Assembly (NCBI RefSeq): GCF_029919115.1
Contig: NZ_CP123990.1
Location: 434,001 to 498,000 of the forward strand
Direction of reading: 5' to 3'
From: Variovorax paradoxus
Lineage (GTDB): Bacteria > Pseudomonadota > Gammaproteobacteria > Burkholderiales > Burkholderiaceae_C
Length of the DNA stretch: 64,000 nt
Shown: one piece after another, positions 1-8,797 of the stretch
How the letters are laid out: each line of letters begins with the position of its first letter
How positions within the stretch are numbered: position 1 is the stretch's first letter
Made by a program: the position numbers and the translations under genes
The notes under the pieces: generated by a model
Databases searched by the model: none
The model's input: the letters and a program-made list of their open reading frames with translations, nothing else
Told to the model about the DNA's origin: nothing

Positions 1-218
1 GCACCGGTGCGGTTTTCGACCACGGCCGACTTCGCGTAGTCGGGGCTGAGCTTCTGCGCGATGCGCCGGCAGGTGGTGTCCGAGGTGCCGCCGGCCGCAA
101 AGCCGGTGACGATGGTGGCGGTTTCGAGCGAGGCTTGCGCAAAGGCGTGCTGGCCCAGGCTGGCAAGCAGCGCCGAGGCGCCGGTGGTCTGCAGCATGTG
201 GCGGCGGGTGAATGTCAT
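1..218 (-). CDS. Bug/TctC-family periplasmic receptor, N-terminal part only
   Basis: The reading frame runs off the left edge, so only about the first 72 residues are visible. They begin with a basic stretch (TFTRRHMLQ), a hydrophobic segment and an AFAQA-type signal cleavage site. A mature start with FAAGGTSDTTCRRIAQKL follows, the typical opening of Bug (Bordetella uptake gene) receptors of tripartite tricarboxylate transporters. It lies 35 nt downstream of the IlvD-like gene on the same strand and is probably the last visible gene of the hpa operon. No membrane TctA/TctB partners are seen. The family bind small carboxylates in the periplasm; the ligand cannot be read from sequence. Confidence 0.8.
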   Translation of the reverse strand, partial: MTFTRRHMLQTTGASALLASLGQHAFAQASLETATIVTGFAAGGTSDTTCRRIAQKLSPDYAKSAVVENRTG

Positions 219-253
219 GGCGTGTCTCCGGGTGTTGGTGGTTGGTTGCGGGT

Positions 254-1990
254 TTACGACTCGTCGCGCAGCCAGGTGACTGCGCCCGAATGGGTCACTG
301 CGCCCTGATGGGCAGGACGCACGGTGAGCGCATATTTTTCCAGCAAGCCGCGGTGCGCTACCCCCGCGTTTACCTCACGTTTGGAGAGCCGGAGCGCAAT
401 TTCTTCCGCCGTGAGTTCCACCGAAATGCTGCGTGCGCCCGGGCGCGCATCGATGGCCACCACATCGCCGTCGCGCAGCACCGCAATTGGCCCGCCGTCG
501 GCGGCTTCCGGGCCCGCATAGCCGATGCACAGCCCGCGCGTGGCGCCCGAAAAGCGGCCGTCGGTCAAAAGGGCCACCTTGTCGCCCATGCCCTGGCCGT
601 AGAGCAGGGCGGTAATGCCCAGCATCTCGCGCATGCCGGGGCTGCCCTTGGGGCCTTCGTTGCGGATCACGATCACATCGCCGGGCTCGTAGCGGCGGTT
701 TTGCACCGCCGCCTGGGCTTCTTCCTCGGAGTTGAAGACGCGCGCCGGTCCGCGGTGCACCAGCGTCTGCAGGCCCGCGGTCTTGAGCAGCGCGCCGTCA
801 GGGCAGAGATTGCCCTTGAGCACGGCCAGCCCGCCGTCGCGGGTGATCGGGTTGCCGGCTTCGCGCACCACGCGGCCGTCGGGCGCGGCGGCATCGGCCA
901 GCTCTTCGGCCATGGTGCGGCCGGTGAAGGTGAGCGCATCGCCGTGCAGAAAGCCCTGCTCCATCAGCGTGCGCAAGATGACGCCCGCGCCGCCGATGTA
1001 GAACACGTCGCGCGCCAGGTATTGGCCGCCCGGGCGCAGGTCGGCAATGAGCGGCGTGCGCGCGAAGATCTCGGCCACGTCGTCCAGGTGGAACCTGATG
1101 CCCGCTTCGTGCGCGATGGCCGGAAGGTGCAGCGCGGCGTTGGTCGAGCCGCCCGTGGCCGACACCACGGCGCAGGCGTTTTCGAGCGCCTTGCGCGTGA
1201 CGATGTCGCGCGGCAGCGGGCTGTCGCCCATCACCGCCTTCATGAGGTTCTTCGCGGCGCGGCGCATCAGCGGCGCCCGTTCGCTGAACACCGCGGGCAC
1301 CATGCTCGAGCCGATGGGCGCAAGCCCCAGCGCCTCGGACACCATGCCCATGGTGTTGGCCGTGAACTGCCCGGCACAGGCGCCCGCCGTGGGCAGGCAG
1401 GCGCGGCTCATGGCGTCGAGTTCGCCGTGGGTGGCGGTGCCAGCCAGCACCTTGCCGATGGTTTCGTACGTATCGACCACGTTGAGGTCGCGGCCGTCCG
1501 GTCCCGGCATCTGCCCCGGCAGCGCCGAGCCGCCATGCACGAACACGCTCGGCACGTTGCAGCGCACCATGCCCATCATCAGTCCCGGCAGGTTCTTGTC
1601 GCAGGCACCGATGGCAAAGATGCCGTCCCACTGGTGGCCGCGCGTGGAGGCCTCGACGCTGTCGGCAATCAGCTCGCGCGAGATCAGCGAGAAGCGCATG
1701 CCCGAATGCGCCATGGTGAGCCCGTCGCTCACCGACACCACCGGGCATTCGTGCGGCGTGCCGCCGCCGGCGTAGATGCCCGTCTTCGCGTGCTGCGCCT
1801 GCTCGCGCAGGTTGAGATTGCACGGGCTCATTTCGCCGCCGGTGTGGAACACGCCGATGTGCGGGCGCTCGATGTCCTCGTCGTCCTGGCCCAGCGCATG
1901 CAAGAAGCTGCGCGTGGTGGCGCGGATCGTGCCTTCGCGGATGGTGGCGGAGCGGAAGCGCTTGGGCTTGGGGTCGGTCGGGGAAGTCAT
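254..1990 (-). CDS. IlvD/Edd-family dehydratase (dihydroxy-acid dehydratase-like)
   Basis: This 578-residue protein belongs to the Fe-S dehydratases that dehydrate 2,3-dihydroxy acids (branched-chain amino acid synthesis) or sugar acids. Three cysteines expected to hold the cluster are visible: C57 in MSPCNLN, C130 in [10 protein letters not shown] and C205 in [10 protein letters not shown]. The motif [16 protein letters not shown] is typical of the family. It lies 21 nt downstream of hpaI on the same strand, so it is probably co-transcribed with aromatic catabolism genes. That is odd for an isoleucine/valine enzyme. It could be a paralogue acting on a hydroxy acid produced by the pathway. 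The family assignment is firm; the substrate is not known. Confidence 0.85.
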   Translation of the reverse strand: MTSPTDPKPKRFRSATIREGTIRATTRSFLHALGQDDEDIERPHIGVFHTGGEMSPCNLNLREQAQHAKTGIYAGGGTPHECPVVSVSDGLTMAHSGMRFSLISRELIADSVEASTRGHQWDGIFAIGACDKNLPGLMMGMVRCNVPSVFVHGGSALPGQMPGPDGRDLNVVDTYETIGKVLAGTATHGELDAMSRACLPTAGACAGQFTANTMGMVSEALGLAPIGSSMVPAVFSERAPLMRRAAKNLMKAVMGDSPLPRDIVTRKALENACAVVSATGGSTNAALHLPAIAHEAGIRFHLDDVAEIFARTPLIADLRPGGQYLARDVFYIGGAGVILRTLMEQGFLHGDALTFTGRTMAEELADAAAPDGRVVREAGNPITRDGGLAVLKGNLCPDGALLKTAGLQTLVHRGPARVFNSEEEAQAAVQNRRYEPGDVIVIRNEGPKGSPGMREMLGITALLYGQGMGDKVALLTDGRFSGATRGLCIGYAGPEAADGGPIAVLRDGDVVAIDARPGARSISVELTAEEIALRLSKREVNAGVAHRGLLEKYALTVRPAHQGAVTHSGAVTWLRDES

Positions 1991-2011
1991 GGCGCAGGAA
2001 GGCGGAGGGTT

Positions 2012-2851
2012 TCAGTAGCCGTTGGGCGTTGCGGTGCCCGCAGCGGTCTTGTCGGTTCTGTCGTTCTTGTATTTGGCCGCCAGCTGCTTCGCCGCCGCCG
2101 TAAGCAAGATGGTGTCCACCCCCACGGCCACGAACTGCGCTCCGGCAGCCAGCCACTTGCGCGCCTGCTCCTCGGTGGTCGAGAGAATGCCCGGCGCCTT
2201 GCCTGCCTTGCGGATGCGCGCAATGGCGTCGGCAATCACGGCCTGCACCTCGGGGTGGTTCGGCTGGCCCACGAAGCCCATCGATGCCGACAGATCGGCC
2301 GGCCCGATGAACACGCCGTCCACGCCCGGCGTGGCCGCAATGGCGTCGAGATTTTTCATGGCCTCGACCGTCTCGGCCTGCACCAGCAGGCAGGTTTGCG
2401 CATTGGCTTCGTGCAGGTACCCGGGGTAGGCCTGCCAGCGCGAGGCGCGCGCCAGGGCGCTGCCCATGCCGCGAATGCCGTCCGGCGGGTAGCGCATGCC
2501 CTGCACCATGCGTGCGGCCTGCTCGGCCGTATCGACCATGGGCACCAGGATGGTCTGCGCGCCGATGTCCAGGTACTGCTTGAGCAGCGTGGTGTCGCCC
2601 ACCGGCACGCGCACCACGGGGTGGGAGCGCTCCGACTCCGGCTGTGCCGACCATGCACTGGAAATGCCCTGCAATTGCGCGAGCACCGAACGCACGTCGT
2701 TGGGCGCATGCTCGCCGTCGACCAGCAGCCAGTCGAAGCCGGTGCCGGCCAGGATCTCGGCCACGTAGCCATCGGCCAGGCCGACCCAGAGGCCGATTTT
2801 CTGTTCGCCGGCCTGCATGGCCTGCTTGAAGGTGTTGAGCGGTGTTTGCAT
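2012..2851 (-). CDS. hpaI: 4-hydroxy-2-oxoheptanedioate aldolase (HpaI/HpcH)
   Basis: This is the last hpa pathway step: aldol cleavage of 4-hydroxy-2-oxoheptane-1,7-dioate to pyruvate and succinate semialdehyde, using a divalent metal. The 279-residue protein has the HpcH/HpaI aldolase signatures [28 protein letters not shown] and the metal-site region [16 protein letters not shown]. The family is about 265 residues; the extra length is a Lys/Thr-rich C-terminal tail. The gene lies 9 nt downstream of hpaH in the hpa operon, matching the gene order of known homoprotocatechuate clusters. Confidence 0.93.
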   Translation of the reverse strand: MQTPLNTFKQAMQAGEQKIGLWVGLADGYVAEILAGTGFDWLLVDGEHAPNDVRSVLAQLQGISSAWSAQPESERSHPVVRVPVGDTTLLKQYLDIGAQTILVPMVDTAEQAARMVQGMRYPPDGIRGMGSALARASRWQAYPGYLHEANAQTCLLVQAETVEAMKNLDAIAATPGVDGVFIGPADLSASMGFVGQPNHPEVQAVIADAIARIRKAGKAPGILSTTEEQARKWLAAGAQFVAVGVDTILLTAAAKQLAAKYKNDRTDKTAAGTATPNGY

Positions 2852-2860
2852 GGAAGTCTT

Positions 2861-3664
2861 TCAAGCGAAACGAAAGGCGATGCTGCCGAGCGGGCCGTAG
2901 TCGGCGTGGAAGGTGTCACCCGGCAGGGCGGTGGTCGGCCGGGTGAACGAGCCGCCGAGCACCACTTCGCCGGCTTCGAGGTATTCGTCCCACGGCGCGA
3001 GCTTGTTGGCCAGCCAGGCCACGCCCGTGGCCGGGTGGTTGAGCACGGCCGCGGCCACGCCCGATTCCTCGATCACGCCGTTCTTGTAGAGCAGCGCGCT
3101 CACCCAGCGCAGGTCGACCGCGTCGGGCTTGACTGGCCGCCCGCCGAGCACGATGCCCGCATTGGCCGCGTTGTCGGCAATGGTGTCGAACACCTTGCGC
3201 GGCGCCTTGGTGTGGCGGTCGAACTGCTCGATGCGCGCGTCGATGATCTCGATGGCGGGCACCACGTAATCGGTGGCGGCAAGCACGTCGAAGATGCTCA
3301 CGTTCGGCCCCTGCAGTTTCTTGCCGAGGATGAAGGCCAGCTCGACTTCGATGCGCGGTGCGATGAAACGCTTGAAGGGAATGTCGCTGCCCTGCTCGAA
3401 GAACATGTCGTCCAGCAGCGTGCCGTAGTCGGGCTCGTCGATCTGGCTGGACAGCTGCATGGCGCGCGAGGTAAGGCCGATCTTGTGGCCCTTCACGGTG
3501 CGGCCTTCGGCAATCTTGGCCTTGACCCATTCGCGCGAGATGGCATAGCCGTCTTCCACCATCATTTGGGGAAAGCGCTTGGAGAAGTGCTCGACCTGCA
3601 CGCGCGACTTCTCGCTCTCGTGCAGCTCGGCCGCCAGCCTGGCGATGGTGTCGGAAGTGAGCAT
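2861..3664 (-). CDS. hpaH: 2-oxo-hept-4-ene-1,7-dioate hydratase (HpaH)
   Basis: HpaH adds water to 2-oxohept-4-ene-1,7-dioate to make the HpaI substrate. From the ATG at 3664 the protein is 267 residues, the usual family length. An upstream in-frame start at 3712 would add 16 unrelated residues and overlap hpaF, so it was not chosen. Visible are KGHKIGLTS, the acidic metal-binding stretch [14 protein letters not shown], the AIEIIDARI motif, and a C-terminal [15 protein letters not shown]. The family is related to fumarylacetoacetate hydrolases and MhpD. The start codon is 4 nt after the hpaF stop, so translation is probably coupled. Confidence 0.93.
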   Translation of the reverse strand: MLTSDTIARLAAELHESEKSRVQVEHFSKRFPQMMVEDGYAISREWVKAKIAEGRTVKGHKIGLTSRAMQLSSQIDEPDYGTLLDDMFFEQGSDIPFKRFIAPRIEVELAFILGKKLQGPNVSIFDVLAATDYVVPAIEIIDARIEQFDRHTKAPRKVFDTIADNAANAGIVLGGRPVKPDAVDLRWVSALLYKNGVIEESGVAAAVLNHPATGVAWLANKLAPWDEYLEAGEVVLGGSFTRPTTALPGDTFHADYGPLGSIAFRFA

Positions 3665-3668
3665 GAGC

Positions 3669-4073
3669 TTATTTGTTGAAAAGGGGATGCAGGTTGCTGT
3701 GCTTGCCGTCATACACCTGGCCGGGGCTTTCGTCTATCTGCAGCGTGATGCCGATGTGGCGCTTGTCGAAGATGGGCTCGAAATGCGCGCGAACGTCGGC
3801 CAACAGCTCGTCGCCGGCTTTTTTCTTCACGGCTTCGGAGCGCCCGCCTGCCATGCGGATGTTGAGGTACACGAAGGCGTAGTCGGCCTTGCCGTCGGCC
3901 ACTGCATAGTGCGCCGCCGGGTACGCCAGCACGCGCGTTCCGCCAATGGGAAACACCGGCTTGCCGGCCTCGTCGCGCTGTTCCAGCATGGTGTCGGCCA
4001 GCGTGCGGCAAAGCGCCGACATGTCGGTTTCGGCTTCGATGTTGGGCGTGTACAGGATTACGAGGTGCGGCAT
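3669..4073 (-). CDS. hpaF: 5-carboxymethyl-2-hydroxymuconate delta-isomerase (HpaF)
   Basis: This 134-residue tautomerase-superfamily enzyme moves the double bond of 5-carboxymethyl-2-hydroxymuconate to give the substrate for HpaG decarboxylation. The sequence begins [13 protein letters not shown]. Proline 2 becomes the N-terminal catalytic base once Met is removed, as in this family. RMAGGRS and the [16 protein letters not shown] tail are also family-like. It lies between the dioxygenase and hpaH, with 17 nt and 4 nt gaps. Confidence 0.92.
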   Translation of the reverse strand: MPHLVILYTPNIEAETDMSALCRTLADTMLEQRDEAGKPVFPIGGTRVLAYPAAHYAVADGKADYAFVYLNIRMAGGRSEAVKKKAGDELLADVRAHFEPIFDKRHIGITLQIDESPGQVYDGKHSNLHPLFNK

Positions 4074-4090
4074 GCCAGTGTTCCGTTCAG

Positions 4091-4918
4091 TTATTCAATG
4101 GACATCGTCGCGGCGGTGCACGTCACCGCGAAGATGGGTATGGCCTTCATGTGCAGGATGTGGCCCTTGCCGCGCGCTGCGGCCGCCACGCTCAGGAAGG
4201 TACGGATCTCGAAGCCGCCCTGGCCCGCTTCACGGTAAGTGGCTTCGTCGTTGTAGTCGGTCTGCGAGAGCAATGCTTCGCGGTCGTTGGCGCACCACCG
4301 GCGCATGAACTCGGCGTCCCACTCGGCATTGACCTTGCCCGAATCGGGCGTGGCGGGCCAGTGCGAAATGCCGCCGGTGCCCACCAGCGCAATGCGTTCG
4401 GGCGCCTTGTCGCAGGCGCGGCGCAAGGCTTCTCCAAAAGCCCAGGCGCGGTGCAGCGGCGTGAGCGGCGGGCCCTGGCAATTGATGTTCACGGGGATGA
4501 CCTTGGTGTCGAAGTTGGGCGTGAGAAAGTGCAGCGGCACCATGATGCCGTGGTCGAATTTCCATTCCTCCGCGTAGGCCACGTCCACCGTCTGCATCAC
4601 CTCGCGGATCAGGCGCTGCGAAAGTGCGGCATCGCCCGGCACTTTCGTTTTTTCGATGCCGAGCCACTTCGGGTCTTCGATCGGCCCTTCGTAGCTGTCG
4701 GCCATGCCGATGGCATAGGCCGGCATGTTGTTCATGAAGAAGTTCGCGAAATGCTCGGCCGCCACGACGATCACGGCGTCGGGTTTGGTTGCGCGCATTG
4801 CTTCGCCGAAGCGGTTGAACTGCACGTGAAACTCGTCCTTCACCGCCGGATCGGCCAGGTGGGCGCGTCCGGTAATGCCGGGGGCGTGGCTGCAAACGCC
4901 TGCAAATACAAGACTCAT
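4091..4918 (-). CDS. Class III extradiol dioxygenase catalytic subunit (LigB type), HpaD role
   Basis: This is a LigB-superfamily ring-cleavage subunit of 275 residues. In this operon its job should be 2,3-cleavage of homoprotocatechuate to 5-carboxymethyl-2-hydroxymuconate semialdehyde. The ATG at 4918 gives the family-like start MSLVFAGVCSHAPGI, with an early His; upstream sequence in frame looks non-coding. Other metal/active-site candidates are VVAAEHFANFF, KFDHGIMVPLHFL and GTGGISHWP. Its start overlaps the stop of the small LigA-like gene by 4 nt. It differs clearly from the single-chain enterobacterial HpaD as I know it and resembles protocatechuate 4,5- or gallate-type dioxygenases. 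The substrate assignment rests on context. Confidence 0.85.
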   Translation of the reverse strand: MSLVFAGVCSHAPGITGRAHLADPAVKDEFHVQFNRFGEAMRATKPDAVIVVAAEHFANFFMNNMPAYAIGMADSYEGPIEDPKWLGIEKTKVPGDAALSQRLIREVMQTVDVAYAEEWKFDHGIMVPLHFLTPNFDTKVIPVNINCQGPPLTPLHRAWAFGEALRRACDKAPERIALVGTGGISHWPATPDSGKVNAEWDAEFMRRWCANDREALLSQTDYNDEATYREAGQGGFEIRTFLSVAAAARGKGHILHMKAIPIFAVTCTAATMSIE

Positions 4919-5250
4919 ACGCCTGCCACCTTTTCGTCTGTGCCCGTCGTCATTGCGTAGATGCCTGCGCGCACGGGTCCGTATTTGCGTACGCCTTCGC
5001 GCATGGCTTCCAGATAGTCTGCCCATGCAATGCCAAGCAGCGGCGCGAAGTGCATGAGCAGTTGTCCGTTGCAGCCGAGCACGTAGAGCTTTCCGATGTC
5101 GCCTTTGTCTATGGCTTCGCGTTCTTCTTCGTTGAAATCATAGGCTGCGAGCAAGGCTTTGCGCGTGTCGCCGGCTTCTGCGTAGCGGCGCTGGACCTCT
5201 GTGTCGCGGTTCAGGGCGAACAGGAATTTCTGCATGGCGTAGAGGCTCAT
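4915..5250 (-). CDS. LigA-type small subunit of extradiol dioxygenase
   Basis: This 111-residue helical protein resembles the alpha (LigA) subunit of protocatechuate 4,5-dioxygenase. Visible features are MQKFLFALNRD near the start, the acidic FNEEEREAIDKGDIGKLYVLG helix pair, and GCNGQLLMHFAPLLGI. LigA caps the active site of LigB in the known heterotetramer. The ATG at 5250 was chosen because the family signature begins directly after it. Frame extension upstream runs into repeat DNA. The stop codon overlaps the start of the LigB-like gene by 4 nt, so the two subunits are likely made in equal amounts. Confidence 0.88.
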   Translation of the reverse strand: MSLYAMQKFLFALNRDTEVQRRYAEAGDTRKALLAAYDFNEEEREAIDKGDIGKLYVLGCNGQLLMHFAPLLGIAWADYLEAMREGVRKYGPVRAGIYAMTTGTDEKVAGV

Positions 5251-5271
5251 GGTGTTTGCCTTGCGTGTTCT

Positions 5272-5470
5272 TTCAGGGCGCGTGCAAAGGCCACCGGGTA
5301 CTCCCCTCCGCGAATGTCCCCCGGGGCTGCGCCCCTCCCGTTGATCAGCGGTACACCCAGAGCGTGCCCGGGTGCACAGGGCATCGGGTGCTCCCCGCAG
5401 CGAAACAAAGGAGGAGGCCGCAGGCCGGGGGACATTCGCGGAGAAAGGTACCCCGTCGGCGGGTGCGCAC
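5272..5470. repeat. Dispersed intergenic repeat, copy 1 (complete inverted-repeat ends)
   Basis: This fills most of the 244-nt gap between hpaE and the LigA-like gene. A perfect 18-bp inverted repeat (CTCCGCGAATGTCCCCCG at 5306-5323; its complement at 5426-5443) brackets a core of about 100 bp. Left flank (TTCAGGGCG...CCACCGGGTACTCC) and right flank (CGTCGGCGGGTGCGC) recur in the same orientation at 62,503-62,678, but there the core is reverse-complemented. Short open frames across it look like shadows of the repeat. No transposase is present. Confidence 0.85.
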
Positions 5471-5494
5471 CCAGGACGGTATTCCGATTGCATC

Positions 5495-6958
5495 TCACAC
5501 CCCCCAATGCGGGATATGGTGCGACCCCATAGACACCGCAACATTCTTCGGCTCGCAAAACACTTCATAGCTCCACGTACCGCCTTCGCGCCCCGTCCCA
5601 GAGGCCTTGGTGCCGCCAAAGGGTTGTCGAAGGTCTCGTACGTTCTGGCTGTTGACGAAGCACATGCCCGCCTCAACTGCAGCCGCCACGCGGTGCGCAC
5701 GGCCGATGTTCTCGGTCCAAACGTAGCTCGAGAGGCCGTATTCGATGTCGTTGGCCAGGCGGATCGCGTCGGCCTCGTCCTTGAACGGGATCAGGCAGGC
5801 GACCGGGCCGAAGATTTCTTCTTGCGCAATCCGCATGCGGTTGTCGACATCGGCGAAGACCGTGGGCATCACATAGTTGCCCTTCTTCACGCGGTCGGGC
5901 AGGTTGCTTGGAACCTCGAGCCCGCCGCACAAGAGCGTCGCGCCTTCCTTCGGGCCGAGCTCGATGTAGCTGCGCACCTTTGCCAGGTGCCCCTGCGAAA
6001 TCATCGGGCCGACGATCGTCTTCTCGTCGAGCGGGTCGCCCACGACGATGCGCTTGGCACGCTCGGCGAACTTAGCGGCAAAGTCCGCGTAGATCGACTG
6101 CTGCACCAGGATGCGCGAGCCGGCCGTGCAGCGCTCGCCGTTGTTGCTGAAGATCATGAACACCGCCGCGTCGAGCGCGCGGTCCAGGTCGGCGTCGTCG
6201 AAGATCACGAACGGGCTCTTGCCGCCCAGTTCCATGCTGAACTTCTTCAGGCCCGCGCTCTTCACGATGCGGTTGCCCGTAGCGGTGGAGCCGGTGAACG
6301 AAATCGCGCGCACATCGGGGTGCGCCACCAGCGGTTCGCCCGCTTCCTTGCCGTAGCCGTGCACCAGGTTCAGCACGCCGGACGGAATGCCTGCTTCGAG
6401 CGCGAGCTCGCCCAACCGTGCGGCCGTCAGCGGCGAGAGCTCGCTCATCTTCAGCACCGCGGTGTTGCCGAAGGCCAGGCAGGGCGCGACTTTCCAGGTG
6501 GCCGTCATGAACGGCACGTTCCACGGGCTGATGAGCGCGCACACGCCCACCGGATGGAACAGCGTGTAGTTCAGGTGCGTGGGCGTGGGGTAGGTGTGGC
6601 CGTCGACGCGCGTACACATCTCGGCAAAGTAGTGGAAGTTGTCGGCCGCGCGCGGAATCAGCTGCTTGCCGGTTTGCGAGATGACTTGGCCGCAGTCGTT
6701 GGTCTCGGTCTGGGCGATCTCGGGCACGTGTTTCGCGATCAGGTCGCCCAGCTTGCGCACCAGTTTCGCGCGCTCGGCGGCAGGCAGCCCGGCCCACTTG
6801 GGGAACGCTTCCTTGGCGGCGGCCACGGCCGCATTCACTTCGGCTTCGCCGCCCGAGGCAACCTCGGCCAGCACCTCCTGCGTGGCGGGGTTGACGGTTT
6901 CGAAGTAGTCGGTGCCGGCAACGCTCTTGCCGCCGATGAGGTGATGAATCTGTTGCAT
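5495..6958 (-). CDS. hpaE: 5-carboxymethyl-2-hydroxymuconate semialdehyde dehydrogenase (HpaE)
   Basis: HpaE is an NAD-dependent aldehyde dehydrogenase that oxidises the ring-cleavage semialdehyde to 5-carboxymethyl-2-hydroxymuconate. From the ATG at 6958 the protein has 487 residues, the usual length, starting MQQIHHLIGGKSV. Family motifs are the cofactor-site SFTGSTATGNRI, the general-base Glu in MELGGKSPFVIF and the nucleophile Cys in NNGERCTAGSR. A longer frame to 7021 would overlap the upstream Bug gene and was rejected. It lies 20 nt downstream of that gene. Confidence 0.94.
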   Translation of the reverse strand: MQQIHHLIGGKSVAGTDYFETVNPATQEVLAEVASGGEAEVNAAVAAAKEAFPKWAGLPAAERAKLVRKLGDLIAKHVPEIAQTETNDCGQVISQTGKQLIPRAADNFHYFAEMCTRVDGHTYPTPTHLNYTLFHPVGVCALISPWNVPFMTATWKVAPCLAFGNTAVLKMSELSPLTAARLGELALEAGIPSGVLNLVHGYGKEAGEPLVAHPDVRAISFTGSTATGNRIVKSAGLKKFSMELGGKSPFVIFDDADLDRALDAAVFMIFSNNGERCTAGSRILVQQSIYADFAAKFAERAKRIVVGDPLDEKTIVGPMISQGHLAKVRSYIELGPKEGATLLCGGLEVPSNLPDRVKKGNYVMPTVFADVDNRMRIAQEEIFGPVACLIPFKDEADAIRLANDIEYGLSSYVWTENIGRAHRVAAAVEAGMCFVNSQNVRDLRQPFGGTKASGTGREGGTWSYEVFCEPKNVAVSMGSHHIPHWGV

Positions 6959-6978
6959 GGGTTCCCTGCGAGGGTCGG

Positions 6979-7962
6979 TCAGTCGAGTTTGATGTCGCGC
7001 GCCTTGATCAAGGCATGCCATTTCTTGCGCTCGGTGTCGACGAAGCGCGCCATCTCGGCGCCGTCGACAGGGCGTGGTTCCCAGCCGGCATCGAAGAGCT
7101 TCTGGCGCACGCCGGCGTCGGCCATGGTCTTTTGCAGGTCGGCGCCGAGGCGGGCTTGCGCGTCCTTTGGGGTGGCGGCGGGCACCACGAGGCCCTGCCA
7201 GGTGTAGGCCTCGACGCCCGCGTAGCCCAGCTCCTTCGCGGTCGGCACATTGGGCAGTTGGGGAATGCGCTCGGCGCCCATGGTGACGAGCGGCACCACC
7301 TTGCCGGCCTTGACCGCGCTGACGCCGCTGGGCAGGTCGAGCATCATCAGCGGCACCTGACCGCCCATCAGGTCTTGCAGGGCGGGTGCGCCGCCCTTGT
7401 AGGGCACGTGCAGCATCGAAACGCCGGCTTCACGCTGGAAGAGCTCCAGCGCCAGGTGATGCGGGCTGCCGGTGCCGGGCGTGGCAATGCTGTATTTGCC
7501 CGGCGATGCCTTCAGCGCGGCGATCAGCGCCTTGGCATCGGCCAGGCCGGCATTGGGCGCGGCCGTGATGACCAGCGTCGAGCGGCCCATCATGCCGATC
7601 ATGGCAAAGTCTTTTTCGGCGTCGTAAGGCAGCTTCTTGTAGAGCGCCGGGTTGTACACCAGCACGCCGTTGTCGGCCGAGAACACGGTGTAGCCGTCGG
7701 CAGGCGAGCGCGCCACGTTCTCCGACGCGATGATGGCGCCTGCGCCGGGGCGGTTGTCTACGAGCACCGGCTGGCCCAGCTGCTGCGAGAGCTGCGCGCC
7801 CGCGGTGCGCGCGAGAAAGTCGGTGCCGCCGCCCGCGGGGTAGCCCACCACCCAGCGCACGGGCTTGGCGGGAAAGGCCTGCGCCTGCGCATGAGGTGCG
7901 ATGGTGGCAGCGGCGAAAGCCACCAGGGCTGCTGCGAGCCCGAGTTTGTTCCTGATCGTCAT
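6979..7962 (-). CDS. Bug/TctC-family periplasmic substrate-binding protein
   Basis: This 327-residue secreted receptor has a signal peptide ending HAQAQA (about residues 1-28). The Bug opening PVRWVVGYPAGGGTDFLAR follows, then VDNRPGAGAIIASENVA and the YKGGAPALQDLMGGQ region that contacts ligand in the family. It sits inside the hpa operon between hpaG2 and hpaE, so it probably captures an aromatic acid or other carboxylate of this pathway for a tripartite (TctABC-type) transporter. The membrane subunits are not in the window. The ligand is not known. Confidence 0.87.
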   Translation of the reverse strand: MTIRNKLGLAAALVAFAAATIAPHAQAQAFPAKPVRWVVGYPAGGGTDFLARTAGAQLSQQLGQPVLVDNRPGAGAIIASENVARSPADGYTVFSADNGVLVYNPALYKKLPYDAEKDFAMIGMMGRSTLVITAAPNAGLADAKALIAALKASPGKYSIATPGTGSPHHLALELFQREAGVSMLHVPYKGGAPALQDLMGGQVPLMMLDLPSGVSAVKAGKVVPLVTMGAERIPQLPNVPTAKELGYAGVEAYTWQGLVVPAATPKDAQARLGADLQKTMADAGVRQKLFDAGWEPRPVDGAEMARFVDTERKKWHALIKARDIKLD

Positions 7963-8023
7963 GTGGTTTGTCTCTTCTGTAGTTGGTATTTGAGGCGAAG
8001 CAGGCGGCGCGTGCGGTGCGGCG

Positions 8024-8797
8024 CTAGGTGTTGCCGGAAATGGTGTTGACCAGCGCGCCGATGTGCTCGATTTCGGTCACCACCACGTCGCCCGGCTTGC
8101 AGTCGACCACCCCGTCGGGCGTGCCGGTGAGGATCAGGTCGCCTGGCGAGAGCGTCATGAAGCGGCTGAAATACTCGATGAGAAACGGCGCGTCGAAGAT
8201 CATGTCGCGCGTGCTGCCCTGCTGCGTGACGGTCCCGTTCACCGTGGTTTTGAGCGCCAGTGCCATCGGGTCGGGCACATCGGCCGCATCGACGAACCAA
8301 GGACCGAGCGGCGTGCAGGTGTCGCGGTTCTTCACGCGCAGGTTGGGGCGGTACCAGTTCTCGAGGTAGTCGCGAATCGCGTAGTCGTTGGCCACCGTGT
8401 AGCCGCCGATGAAGTCGTAGGCGTCGTCACGCTTCACGTTCCTTGCGGTCTTGCCGACCACGATGGCCAGCTCGCATTCGTAGTGCATGAACTGCACGCC
8501 GCTCGGGCGGTGCGTGTGCTGCCGGTGGCCGATGAGCGTGCTCTGGCCCTTGACGAACACCAGTGGTTCCTCGGGTGCCTTGAACTCGAGCTCCTTGGCG
8601 TGGTCTGCATAGTTGAGCCCGAGCGCGAGGATGGTGCGGGGCCGCGCCGTGGGCGCGAGCGGAGGTAGCCAGGTGAGCTGCTCTTGCGGCACGATGCGGC
8701 CGTCGTCCAGGCGCACCGCCGCATCGGCTTGGCCGCCGAGTTCATGCGAAACGCCGGTGTGTTCGCGGCCTTCGTGGATGACGCGTGCGTGCTTCAT
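8024..8797 (-). CDS. hpaG2: HpaG isomerase half (HpaG2), fumarylacetoacetate hydrolase family
   Basis: This 257-residue protein corresponds to the C-terminal half of bifunctional HpaG, the 2-hydroxyhepta-2,4-diene-1,7-dioate isomerase. Visible FAH-family features are ILALGLNYADHAKEL, the acidic metal-binding YECELAIVVGKTARN, TVANDYAIRDYLENWYRPNLRVKN, and GDLILTGTPDGV near the C-terminus. The ATG at 8797 overlaps the stop of hpaG1 by 4 nt. The two HpaG activities are thus separate, translationally coupled genes instead of one fused gene as in Escherichia coli. Confidence 0.9.
   Translation of the reverse strand: MKHARVIHEGREHTGVSHELGGQADAAVRLDDGRIVPQEQLTWLPPLAPTARPRTILALGLNYADHAKELEFKAPEEPLVFVKGQSTLIGHRQHTHRPSGVQFMHYECELAIVVGKTARNVKRDDAYDFIGGYTVANDYAIRDYLENWYRPNLRVKNRDTCTPLGPWFVDAADVPDPMALALKTTVNGTVTQQGSTRDMIFDAPFLIEYFSRFMTLSPGDLILTGTPDGVVDCKPGDVVVTEIEHIGALVNTISGNT

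Noticed and set aside
212..3679. Very long open frame of 1155 codons on the plus strand
   Set aside because: It lies opposite the IlvD-like, hpaI and hpaH genes, and its His/Arg/Ala-rich translation is the usual mirror of high-GC coding DNA. No family motif is visible.
5256..5570. Possible small proteins inside the dispersed repeat at 5.3 kb, with relatives at 62.5 kb
   Set aside because: Similar peptides (GHRVLPSANVPR) arise in both repeat copies because the DNA is repeated. Frames break at the inverted core and no ribosome-binding site is seen.
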